NCBI RefSeq assembly: GCF_013624435.2
Contig: NZ_CP061768.1
Coordinates: 3,128,001 to 3,192,000 of the forward strand
Length of the DNA stretch: 64,000 nt
From: Nocardioides campestrisoli
GTDB lineage: Bacteria; Actinomycetota; Actinomycetes; Propionibacteriales; Nocardioidaceae
Direction of reading: 5' to 3'
Position 1 is the first letter of the stretch, and each line of letters opens with the position of its first letter. The notes under the pieces are model-generated. The model was not told where the DNA came from, made no database searches, and saw only the letters and a program-made list of their open reading frames with translations. The position numbers and the translations under genes are program-made. Below, piece after piece: positions 27,682 through 37,458 of the stretch.

Positions 27682-28631
27682 GCACGATCCTGGTCACCGG
27701 CGGCAGCGGCTTCCTCGGCACCTCGGTGGTGCGCGGCCTGGCCGGGGCTGGTCACCGCGTCCTCAGCGCCGACCTCCGCACGCCCGCCGACCCGGTCCCC
27801 GGCGTCGAGCACCTGGTCGTGGACGTGACCGACCCGGACGCCGTGAAGGCGGCGTTCGCCGGGCACGACGTGGAGGTGGTGGTACACCTGGCCTCCATCG
27901 TCACCCCCGGCAAGGACAGCTCACGCGCGCTGGAGCACGCCGTCGACGTCGGCGGGACCCGGCACGTGCTGGACGCCTGCCTGGCCGCCGGCGTACGCCG
28001 GGTGGTGGTCTCCTCCTCCGGCGCCGCCTACGGCTACCACCCCGACAACGGGGCAGCCCACGGCGGCTGGCTGACCGAGGACGACCCCGTGCGCGGCAAC
28101 CCTGAGTTCGCCTACAGCGACCACAAGCGCCAGGTCGAGGAGATGCTCGCCGAGCTGCGGGCCAGCCACCCCGGGCTGGAGCAGGTGGTGCTGCGGATCG
28201 GCACGATCCTCGGCGAGCGGGTCGACAACCAGATCACCGCCCTGTTCGAGAAGAAGCGGCTGCTCAAGATCCGGGGCAGCGCCTCCCCGTTCGTCTTCGT
28301 CTGGGACACCGACGTGGTGGGCGCGATCGAGCAGGCCGCGACCGGCGAGGTGACCGGGGTCTTCAACGTCGCCGGGGACGGTGCCCTGACCATCGACGAG
28401 ATCGCGGCCGCGCTGGGCAAGCGCACCCTGGCGATCCCGGAGCCGGTGCTGCGCGGCGTGCTGGCCGTCGGCAGCAGACTCGGGCTCACGGCGTACGGCC
28501 CGGAGCAGACCGTCTTCCTGGCCCACCGCCCGGTCCTGGACAACACCCGGCTCAAGGAGGTCCTGGGTTACCGGCCCCGGCGGACCAGCGCCGAGGCGTT
28601 CGAGGCGTGGCGGGTGGCGAAGGGCCTCTAG
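27678..28631 (+). CDS. NAD-dependent epimerase/dehydratase (extended SDR)
   Basis: 317 residues, ATG 27678 overlapping the transporter stop (ATGA). N-terminal TGGSGFLGTSVV is the extended-SDR TGxxGxxG nucleotide motif, VEVVVHLAS follows, catalytic Ser is in VVSSSGAAYG (about 117), and the YxxxK pair is YSDHK (about 148). The C-terminal part has VFNVAGDGALTIDEIA. It could be a sugar-nucleotide epimerase, a 3-beta-hydroxysteroid-type dehydrogenase or a lactone/aldehyde reductase; the neighbours favour a dehydrogenase acting with the monooxygenase. Confidence 0.92.
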   Translation: MSTILVTGGSGFLGTSVVRGLAGAGHRVLSADLRTPADPVPGVEHLVVDVTDPDAVKAAFAGHDVEVVVHLASIVTPGKDSSRALEHAVDVGGTRHVLDACLAAGVRRVVVSSSGAAYGYHPDNGAAHGGWLTEDDPVRGNPEFAYSDHKRQVEEMLAELRASHPGLEQVVLRIGTILGERVDNQITALFEKKRLLKIRGSASPFVFVWDTDVVGAIEQAATGEVTGVFNVAGDGALTIDEIAAALGKRTLAIPEPVLRGVLAVGSRLGLTAYGPEQTVFLAHRPVLDNTRLKEVLGYRPRRTSAEAFEAWRVAKGL

Positions 28632-28775
28632 CCGGCGCACCGACGGGCCGACCGTCTCCGGATTCCGGGCGTGCGCAGCACCGGCTGCTCGACAGCCGGA
28701 GGGCCAGCGGGAACCTAGGGAAAAACCCTGGTGCCACCGACGGTGCCCCGATGCTGCACTGGGGGGATGCCTCAG

Positions 28776-30869
28776 ATGCTCACCAGCCGGCTCACCGGTC
28801 CGGTCTCCAAGTGGGTCGTGCTCGGCCTGTGGATCCTGGTCACGGTGGGCAGCTCCGTCCTCGCCTCCCGGCTCGTCGACGTGCAGAACAACGAGACCAG
28901 CTCGTGGCTGCCGGAGAGCGCCGAGTCCACCCGGGCGCTGGCCGAGACCGAGGAGTTCCGCGACCCCGACGCGATCCCGACGGTGGTCGTCTACGTCAAG
29001 GACTCCGGCCTGGCCCGCACGGACATGGCCGCCGCGCAGGCGGACGCCAAGGAGTTCGCCGCCCTCGACCACGTCGAGGGCGAGGTGGTCGGGCCGATCC
29101 CGTCCAAGGACGGCGAGGTGATGCAGACGATCGTCACCTTCGACTACGGCTCGGAGGGCTGGGAGCTGATGCCCGGGATCGCCGACGACCTGCACGAGAT
29201 CGCGGTGCTCGACGGCGGGGACGTCTACATCGCCGGGCCCGGCGGGCAGGCAGCCGACTCCGCGGAGGCGTTCGGCGGCATCGACACCACGCTGCTCTTC
29301 TCCACCCTCGGCGTGGTGATCGTCATCCTGCTGCTCACCTACCGCAGCCCGGTGCTGTGGCTGCTCCCGATCCTCTGCGCCGGAGTGGCGCTCTTCGGCT
29401 CCCAGGCACTGGTCTACCTCCTGGTCCGGTTCGCCGACCTGACGGTCAACGGGCAGAGCTACGCCATCCTCACCATCCTGGTGATCGGCGCGGGGACCGA
29501 CTACGCCCTGCTGCTGGTGGCTCGCTACCGCGAGGAGCTGCGCCGGCACGAGGACCGGCACGAGGCGATGGCGTTCGCCCTGCGGCGGGCAGCACCCGCC
29601 ATCCTGGCCAGCGCCCTCACGGTGACCCTGGGCATGCTCTGCCTGGTCTTCGCCGAGATGAACTCCACTGCGGGCCTGGGCCCGGTCGCCGCCGTCGGCA
29701 TCGTGGTCACGTTCCTGGTCCAGGTGACCCTGCTCCCGGCGCTGCTGGTGATCAGCGGCCGCTGGGTCTTCTGGCCCCGGGTCCCCTCGTACGGGTCGCC
29801 GGAGCCGACCCGCACCGGTCTGTGGGCCCGCGTCGGGCACCGGATCGCGCGGCGACCGCGGGTGGTCTGGGTGAGCACCACCGTGCTGCTGGGGGTGGCG
29901 TGCCTCGGCCTCTTCCGGCTGGATGCCAGCGGCCTCTCCACCGAGGACACCTACACCCAGGAGATCGAGTCGGTCACCGGCCAGCAGCTGCTCGCGGCCC
30001 ACGGTCTGCTGGACGAATCGAACACCGTGCAGGTGGTGTCGAGCTCGGCCCAGGCCGGCGAGGTGCGCACCGCGATGTCCGACATCGACGGGCTCGGCCC
30101 GCCGGACCGCCCGACGGTCCACGGCGAGACCGCGTACGTCCAGGCGGTGATCGCGCACGACGTCTCCTCGCCGCAGTCCTTCGCGGTGGTGGAACAGGTC
30201 CGGGACGCCACCCACGCGGTGCCGGAGGCCGACGCCCTGGTCGGCGGCGGGTCCGCGGCCTTCCTCGACATCCGCGAGGCCTCCACCCGCGACAACTGGG
30301 TGATCATCCCGGTGATCCTGGTGATGGTGCTGCTGATCCTGATGGTGCTGCTGAGGGCGGTCCTCGCCCCGCTGATCCTGGTCGCCACCGTCGTGCTCTC
30401 CTTCGGCGCGGCGATGGGCATCTCCGCCGTGCTCTTCGAGTACGTCTTCGGGTTCGAGGGCTCCGACCCGTCGTTCCCGCTGTTCGCCTTCGTCTTCCTG
30501 GTCGCCTTGGGGATCGACTACAACATCTTCCTGATGACCCGGGTGCGGGAGGAGACCAAGCACTCCGGCACCCGGGAGGGATCGCTCTACGCGCTGACCA
30601 CGACCGGCGGGGTGATCACCTCGGCCGGGCTGGTCCTGGCCGCGACCTTCCTGGTGCTGGGCACCATCCCGGTGGTCTTCCTGGCCGAGCTGGGGGTCGC
30701 CGTCGCCCTGGGCGTCATCCTGGACACGATGGTGGTGCGCTCGGTGCTGGTCACCGCGATCAACCTGGACCTGGGCGGCCGGATCTGGTGGCCCAGCCGG
30801 CTGGACCGTCCCGGGCCGCCGCCCGAGCCCGACCTAGCCCCGACCGCTGGAGGAGCGGGCCCGCCGTGA
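28776..30869 (+). CDS. MMPL/RND family transporter
   Basis: About 697 residues from ATG 28776 (MLTSRLTGPVSKWVVLGLWI); a G6 run lies 9 nt upstream. Another ATG at 28767 directly abuts that G-run, which argues against it. Twelve predicted helices in two halves: helix 1, large periplasmic loop (about 40-170), helices 2-6, second half alike. The two functional TM4/TM10 motifs are GTDYALLLVARYREEL (about 240) and GIDYNIFLMTRVREE (about 575), carrying the DY proton-relay pairs. Related MmpL/ActII-3 proteins export lipids or drugs. It ends 36 nt inside the 3' end of the convergent sugar permease gene. Confidence 0.93.
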   Translation: MLTSRLTGPVSKWVVLGLWILVTVGSSVLASRLVDVQNNETSSWLPESAESTRALAETEEFRDPDAIPTVVVYVKDSGLARTDMAAAQADAKEFAALDHVEGEVVGPIPSKDGEVMQTIVTFDYGSEGWELMPGIADDLHEIAVLDGGDVYIAGPGGQAADSAEAFGGIDTTLLFSTLGVVIVILLLTYRSPVLWLLPILCAGVALFGSQALVYLLVRFADLTVNGQSYAILTILVIGAGTDYALLLVARYREELRRHEDRHEAMAFALRRAAPAILASALTVTLGMLCLVFAEMNSTAGLGPVAAVGIVVTFLVQVTLLPALLVISGRWVFWPRVPSYGSPEPTRTGLWARVGHRIARRPRVVWVSTTVLLGVACLGLFRLDASGLSTEDTYTQEIESVTGQQLLAAHGLLDESNTVQVVSSSAQAGEVRTAMSDIDGLGPPDRPTVHGETAYVQAVIAHDVSSPQSFAVVEQVRDATHAVPEADALVGGGSAAFLDIREASTRDNWVIIPVILVMVLLILMVLLRAVLAPLILVATVVLSFGAAMGISAVLFEYVFGFEGSDPSFPLFAFVFLVALGIDYNIFLMTRVREETKHSGTREGSLYALTTTGGVITSAGLVLAATFLVLGTIPVVFLAELGVAVALGVILDTMVVRSVLVTAINLDLGGRIWWPSRLDRPGPPPEPDLAPTAGGAGPP

Positions 30870-32096
30870 CAGGGAGTCGATCGCCACGGCGAGCAGCAGC
30901 ACCGCCCCGGTGACCATGAAGCGCACCGACGAGTCGACCCCGACCAGGTTGAGCCCGCGCTGGATCGCCTGGAGCACCAGGATCCCGAGCAACGCCGAGT
31001 ACGCCGAGCCCCGGCCGCCGAAGAGCGAGGTGCCGCCGATCACCGCCGCCGCGATGGCCATCAGGTTGGTGTCGGTGGTGCCGGAGGCCTGGGAGACCGA
31101 GGTCTGGAGCCCGGCGGCCAGCAGACCGCCCAGGGCGGCCAGGGTCGAGGCCAGCACGAAGACCGAGACGTAGACCCGGGTCACCTTGATCCCCGACCGC
31201 CGGGCGGCCTCCTCGTTGCCGCCGACGGCGAAGACGTGCCTCCCCCACCGGGTACGGCGCAGCGCCAGGTCGGTGGCGACCACCAGGGCGACGAAGAAGA
31301 GCCACAGGTAGGTCCAGCCGCGGTCGATGTTGACGTACCAGGTCAGCGCGCCCAGCCCGACCAGCAGGACGGCGGCCTTGGCCAGCACCACCGGCATCCA
31401 GGCCGTGCCCAGCCCGGCGCGGGCCCGCTGCCGGTTGCCGACCACCTGGCCCAGCAGGTAGAGGCCCGCCACCGCGACCACCAGCACGTAGGAGGCGGCC
31501 GGGGCGAGGAACTCGAAGCGGGTGAACTGCACCAGGAAGCTGTCGCTGGGCAGGTTGATCGTCCCCTGGGTGCCCAGCACGTAGAGCAGGGCGCCCTGGA
31601 AGCCCAGCAGCCCGGCGAGGGAGAAGACGAACGACGGCACGCCGACCTTGGTGTAGAGCACGGAGTAGAAGAGCCCGACCGCGACGCCCACCCCGATGCC
31701 GGCCAGGAGCGAGAGCACGGTGCCCGCGTCGCGGTCGACCAGCAGCACCGCCATGGTGGCCGCGGCGAAGCCGCTCACCGAGCCCACCGACAGGTCGATC
31801 TCGCCGAGCAGCAGGACCAGCACGATGCCCAGGGAGATGATCCCGACGGGGGCGGCGAACTGGGTGATGGAGACGATGTTCTGGGAGGACAGGAAGCGCG
31901 GGTTCTCCAGGTAGAAGCCCACCGAGATGATCAGCAGCCCGACCACCACGGGCAGGCTGCCGAGCTCGCCCGAGCGCAGGCGGGCCCAGGAGAGCCGCAG
32001 GTAGCCACCCAGCCCGACGGTCCGGATCAGCCGCTCGTCGCTGAGGTCGACGGCCAGGTCGGCGGCCTCGGAGCGCGTCTCGTCGGTGGTGCTCAC
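30834..32096 (-). CDS. Sugar ABC transporter permease (XylH/RbsC-like)
   Basis: 420 residues, about ten membrane helices, GTG 32096 overlapping the ATPase stop (GTGA). It shows the BPD_transp_2 pattern: GIVLVLLLGEIDLSVGSVSG (about 95), YVNIDRGWTYLW, and the RRTRWGRHVFAVGGNEEAARRSGI coupling loop (about 300) typical of ribose/xylose permeases. One gene is present, so the permease is a homodimer. The 3' end overlaps the convergent MMPL gene by 36 bp. It belongs to a four-gene importer with an ATPase and two binding proteins. Confidence 0.94.
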   Translation of the reverse strand: MSTTDETRSEAADLAVDLSDERLIRTVGLGGYLRLSWARLRSGELGSLPVVVGLLIISVGFYLENPRFLSSQNIVSITQFAAPVGIISLGIVLVLLLGEIDLSVGSVSGFAAATMAVLLVDRDAGTVLSLLAGIGVGVAVGLFYSVLYTKVGVPSFVFSLAGLLGFQGALLYVLGTQGTINLPSDSFLVQFTRFEFLAPAASYVLVVAVAGLYLLGQVVGNRQRARAGLGTAWMPVVLAKAAVLLVGLGALTWYVNIDRGWTYLWLFFVALVVATDLALRRTRWGRHVFAVGGNEEAARRSGIKVTRVYVSVFVLASTLAALGGLLAAGLQTSVSQASGTTDTNLMAIAAAVIGGTSLFGGRGSAYSALLGILVLQAIQRGLNLVGVDSSVRFMVTGAVLLLAVAIDSLSRRARSSSGRG

Positions 32097-32899
32097 GACC
32101 GCTCCCCGTGCTGGACACGCGCCCGCTCGGCCCGCTGGGCGACGACGTTGTCGGAGGCGCCGGTGATCGCGGCCACCACGTCCTCGGTGGTGGCCTCCTC
32201 GACCAGGAACTCCGCGGCGTTGCGCCCCAGGCGCAGCACCACGATCCGGTCTGCGACGGCCTGCACGTCGGCCATGTTGTGGCTGACCAGGATCACCCCG
32301 AGGCCGGACTGGCGCAGCCGCTCGATCAGGTTGAGCACCTCGGCGGTCTGGGCGACGCCCAGCGCGGCGGTCGGCTCGTCGAGCATCACCACCTTGGGGG
32401 CACCGACCAGGCTGCGGGCGATCGCGACCGTCTGCCGCTGCCCTCCCGAGAGCGAGGCCACCGGGATGCGGACCGAGGGGATCTTCGCCGACAGCGAGCG
32501 CAGCAGCCGCCACGCCTCCTTCTCCATCGCCACCTCGTCCAGCACCGGACCCCGGTGGAGCTCCTGACCGAGGAACAGGTTGGCCACCACGTCGAGGTTG
32601 TCGCACAGGGCCAGGTCCTGGAAGACCGTGGCGATGCCCATCGCCTGGGCCTCGGCGGGTCCGGCGACGGCGAACCGGGCGCCGTCGAAGGTGACCTCGC
32701 CCGCATCGGGGCTGTGGACGCCGGAGATCACCTTGACCAGCGTCGACTTCCCGGCGCCGTTGTCCCCGACCAGGGCCACCACCTCGCCGGCTCCCACCTC
32801 GAGCCGGACCTCGGTGAGCGCCTGCACGGCGCCGAACCGCTTGCTCACCCCGGCCAGGGAGAGCACGCTCTCCCGGACCGGGGCAGCTGGCGAGGTCAC
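32093..32899 (-). CDS. Sugar ABC transporter ATP-binding protein (single NBD)
   Basis: 268 residues from GTG 32899, overlapping the binding-protein stop. Walker A LVGDNGAGKSTLV (about 45), Q-loop VFQDLALCDNLDVV, signature ASLSGGQRQTVAIARSL (about 150), Walker B VVMLDEPTAALG (about 172) and H-loop VSHNMADV. Unlike RbsA/XylG it has only one ATPase domain, as in FrcA-type proteins, so it works as a homodimer with the permease. The C-terminal tail is short and acidic/basic mixed without a regulatory domain. Confidence 0.94.
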   Translation of the reverse strand: MTSPAAPVRESVLSLAGVSKRFGAVQALTEVRLEVGAGEVVALVGDNGAGKSTLVKVISGVHSPDAGEVTFDGARFAVAGPAEAQAMGIATVFQDLALCDNLDVVANLFLGQELHRGPVLDEVAMEKEAWRLLRSLSAKIPSVRIPVASLSGGQRQTVAIARSLVGAPKVVMLDEPTAALGVAQTAEVLNLIERLRQSGLGVILVSHNMADVQAVADRIVVLRLGRNAAEFLVEEATTEDVVAAITGASDNVVAQRAERARVQHGERS

Positions 32900-33993
32900 T
32901 GCAGACCCGCTTCCGCGCAGGCCTCCGCGTACTGGTCGGTGCAGATGTCCTCCACCGAGTAGAACTCGTCGGCCACGACGGTGTCGCCGACGTTGTCGGC
33001 GGTCACCACGATCGGGTCGAAGATGAACGACGGGACGCCCTCGAAGTCGGTGGTCTCCCCGACGTCGTCGCCGTTGACGAGGTCGACCGCCAGCTCGGCC
33101 GCCTTCTCGGCCTCGATCGCGATCGGCTTGTAGATCGTCATCTCCTGCTCGCCGGCGACGATCCGCTGGATACCGGCGAGCTCGGCGTCCTGGCCGGTGA
33201 CGGGCGGCAGCTCGTCGGCGGCCACCCCGGCCCCGGTCAGCGCGGCCACCACGCCCCCGGCCTGGCCGTCGTTGGCGGCGTAGACCCCCTGGATCTCGTC
33301 GACGTCGTACTGGTTGAGCATGTCGGTGACGAACGTCTGCGCGTTCTCCGGGCTCCAGTCGGGGTTGTCGTACTCCTCGAGGATCTTCACCCCCGAGTCG
33401 TCGATCGCGCTGTGCGCCCCGGCCTTGAACTGGGCGGCGTTCGGGTCGGAGGGAGCGCCGTTGAGCATCAGGATGCTGCCCTTGCCGCCCATCGCCTCGA
33501 CCAGCGCCTCGCCCTGCATCCGGCCGACGGTCTCGTTGTCGAAGGAGATGTAGTAGTCGGCGTCGGCGATGAAGCGGTCGTAGGCGACCACCTCGGTACC
33601 GAGGTCCTCCGCGGACTGGACCATGCCGCCGGCCCCCTCGCCGTTGACCGGGTCCAGCACCAGGACGGCGGCCCCCTCGGACAGGGCGGTGTCCACCTGC
33701 TCGCTCTGCTTGTTCTCGTCCTGGTCGGCGTTGTAGTAGAGGAGCTTGCAGTCGTCGCAGAGCTCGTCGACCTTGTCCTCGAAGAGCGGCCGGTCGAAGG
33801 CCTCGTACCGGGTGGTCTTCGACTCGGGCAGGAGCAGGGCGATGACCTTGCTGTCCTCGCCGTCGTCGCCTCCCGCGTCGTCGTTGGCGCCGCACGCGGT
33901 CAGCGCCAGGGAGCCGCACAGGAGCGCGGCCCCCAGGGTGGCCAGGCGGGTGGGAAAGCGGGCGGGAAGACGAGCGGGCAGGCTGCTGGGCAT
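32896..33993 (-). CDS. Sugar-binding lipoprotein of the ABC importer (paralogue 1)
   Basis: 365 residues from ATG 33993 with AGGAGGGACC upstream. Signal peptide and lipobox LALTAC (Cys at about 36) predict a membrane-tethered extracellular lipoprotein. It is a periplasmic-binding-protein type 1 fold: VIALLLPESKTTRYEAFDRPLF, VVAYDRFIADADYYISFDNETVG, GVYAANDGQAGGVVAAL, VTGQDAELAGIQRI. Two Cys pairs (LCDDC and ICTDQYAEAC) suggest disulfides and are shared with the adjacent paralogue. It is first of the coupled SBP-ATPase-permease set; a palindrome at 34042-34063 lies upstream. Confidence 0.93.
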   Translation of the reverse strand: MPSSLPARLPARFPTRLATLGAALLCGSLALTACGANDDAGGDDGEDSKVIALLLPESKTTRYEAFDRPLFEDKVDELCDDCKLLYYNADQDENKQSEQVDTALSEGAAVLVLDPVNGEGAGGMVQSAEDLGTEVVAYDRFIADADYYISFDNETVGRMQGEALVEAMGGKGSILMLNGAPSDPNAAQFKAGAHSAIDDSGVKILEEYDNPDWSPENAQTFVTDMLNQYDVDEIQGVYAANDGQAGGVVAALTGAGVAADELPPVTGQDAELAGIQRIVAGEQEMTIYKPIAIEAEKAAELAVDLVNGDDVGETTDFEGVPSFIFDPIVVTADNVGDTVVADEFYSVEDICTDQYAEACAEAGLQ

Positions 33994-34041
33994 GGTCCCT
34001 CCTGGGAGGCTCCCGGACCGAGTGACCGAGATACCTTCCCT

Positions 34042-34063
34042 GAGTGTGATCAGCCTCACACTC
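34042..34063. promoter_or_regulatory. Palindrome between the two sugar-binding protein genes
   Basis: GAGTGTGA (34042-34049), 6-bp spacer, TCACACTC (34056-34063). It lies 18 bp beyond the stop of paralogue 2 and about 50 bp before paralogue 1. It could be a sugar-responsive repressor operator or a weak terminator; the 8-bp stem and GTGTGA half-site slightly favour an operator. Confidence 0.45.
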
Positions 34064-34081
34064 GCGGTCAAGGGCGGCTGC

Positions 34082-35104
34082 TCAGCGCAGCGCGAGCTCC
34101 TCGCAGGCGCTCGCCAGCTCGGCGGTGCAGATCTGGTCCAGGGTGAAGACCCGGTCGCGCACCACGGTCCGGGCGACCGTCTCGCCGGTCACCGACACCG
34201 GCTCCAGGAGGAACGAGGGCACCCCCTCGTAGTCCACGCCGCCCTCGACCTCGGCGCCGGAGAGCAGCGCGACGGCCACGTCCGCCGCCTGCCGGGCCAG
34301 GGCGGGCAGGGGCTTGTAGACGGTCATCTGCTGCTCCCCCGCGACCAGCCGGTGCACGGCGTCGAGCTGCGCGTCCTGGCCGGTCAGGTACGGCCTGCGC
34401 CGCCCGAGGTCCAGCTCCTCCAGCAGATCCGCGACCCCGGCGGCCTGGGTGTCGTTCGCTGCCACCACCGCGTCGACCCGGCGCAGCAGCCGCGCCTCGT
34501 CCTCGACGAAGGCACGCGCCTCCTCGGCGCTCCAGGTCTGCGGGGAGTGCTCGGCCGCCACCCGGACGCCGGCCCGGTCGAAGACGTCGGCCAGCGAGTC
34601 GCGGATCGCCGCCGCGTTGGCGTCTCCCCGGGCGCCGTTGACCAGCACCACGCGGGCACGGCGACCGACCGCCTCCACCACGGCCTCCCCCATCTGCCGG
34701 CCGATCTGCGCGGGGTCGACCGAGACGAACCAGTCGGCCCCGGCGACGTACCGGTCGTAGGCGATCACCGGCACCTCGCCGGCGGAGAGCACCATCCGCT
34801 CCCCCCACTCCGAGTCGACCGCGTTGAGCACGACCACGTCGGCGCCCGCGTCGAGCGCCTCCTCGAGCTGTGCCTCCTGGCGCTCCGGGTCCTGGTCGGC
34901 GTTGTAGGTCAGGTAGTCGCACCCGCGGCACGTCTGCTCCACCTGCGCGCGGAAGACCGGCTCGTCGACGCTCTCCCAGCGGTCCGCCTGGGTGGAGGCG
35001 AGCAGGAAGGCCACCACCGCGCGGTCGGGCTTCACACAGGCCGACAACCCCGCCGAGAGGGCGAGGCAGAGCGCGAGCGCGATCCAGCTCCTGGGGGTGG
35101 CCAC
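34082..35104 (-). CDS. Sugar-binding lipoprotein (paralogue 2)
   Basis: 340 residues from ATG 35104. Lipobox LSAC at about 22 (ALSAGLSAC). It aligns by eye along its whole length with the downstream paralogue: VVAFLLASTQADRWESVDEPVF, YNADQDPERQEAQLEEAL, VIAYDRYVAGADWFVSVDP, AANDTQAAGVADLLEEL, LTGQDAQLDAVHRLVAGEQQMTVYKP, and the same Cys pairs (TCRGC, ICTAELASAC). It is not overlapping with the importer genes, so it may be transcribed separately. Probably a tandem duplicate with altered ligand preference sharing one permease. Confidence 0.9.
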   Translation of the reverse strand: MATPRSWIALALCLALSAGLSACVKPDRAVVAFLLASTQADRWESVDEPVFRAQVEQTCRGCDYLTYNADQDPERQEAQLEEALDAGADVVVLNAVDSEWGERMVLSAGEVPVIAYDRYVAGADWFVSVDPAQIGRQMGEAVVEAVGRRARVVLVNGARGDANAAAIRDSLADVFDRAGVRVAAEHSPQTWSAEEARAFVEDEARLLRRVDAVVAANDTQAAGVADLLEELDLGRRRPYLTGQDAQLDAVHRLVAGEQQMTVYKPLPALARQAADVAVALLSGAEVEGGVDYEGVPSFLLEPVSVTGETVARTVVRDRVFTLDQICTAELASACEELALR

Positions 35105-35187
35105 GACGACGACTCCTTCTGGACGGGGCGGTACCGGTCGCTGGGGACGCTAGCGCAGCCGCGCCGAGGCCCGGACCCGGCCACCGC

Positions 35188-37274
<2,087 letters not shown>

Positions 37275-37280
37275 GACCGC

Positions 37281-37286
37281 ACTCTA
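37281..37286 (-). promoter_or_regulatory. Predicted -10 (TAGAGT) for leaderless guaA
   Basis: TAGAGT on the minus strand is separated from the guaA ATG by 6 nt. No Shine-Dalgarno is visible. A -35 at standard spacing is not obvious. Confidence 0.45.
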
Positions 37287-37307
37287 TCGAGAGCCCCCTG
37301 CACATGC

Positions 37308-37346
37308 CTCAGGGCCCGACCGGGGAGGGGGTGGCCGGGCCCTGAG
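37308..37346 (-). terminator. GC-rich hairpin downstream of the GMC oxidase gene
   Basis: CTCAGGGCCCG (37308-37318) pairs with CGGGCCCTGAG (37336-37346), an 11-bp perfect stem with 17-nt loop. It lies between the GMC oxidase stop and guaA, so it probably ends the aldehyde dehydrogenase/GMC transcript. No T-tract. Confidence 0.6.
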
Positions 37347-37373
37347 CGCCCATACGGCAAGCCGCCTGGGCGG

Positions 37374-37407
37374 AGGCCCGGCAACAATGGGAGGGAGCGC
37401 CGGGCCT
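37374..37407 (-). terminator. Second hairpin downstream of the GMC oxidase gene
   Basis: AGGCCCGGC (37374-37382) pairs with GCCGGGCCT (37399-37407), a 9-bp stem with 16-nt loop, about 50 bp after the GMC stop. Together with the next hairpin it forms a tandem terminator; attenuation of guaA is less likely because the predicted guaA start site is downstream of both. Confidence 0.5.
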
Positions 37408-37458
37408 GCTTGTTGTACAACGATGCCGTACCGCACAAGGTTCCGCCACAGCCCGCGC

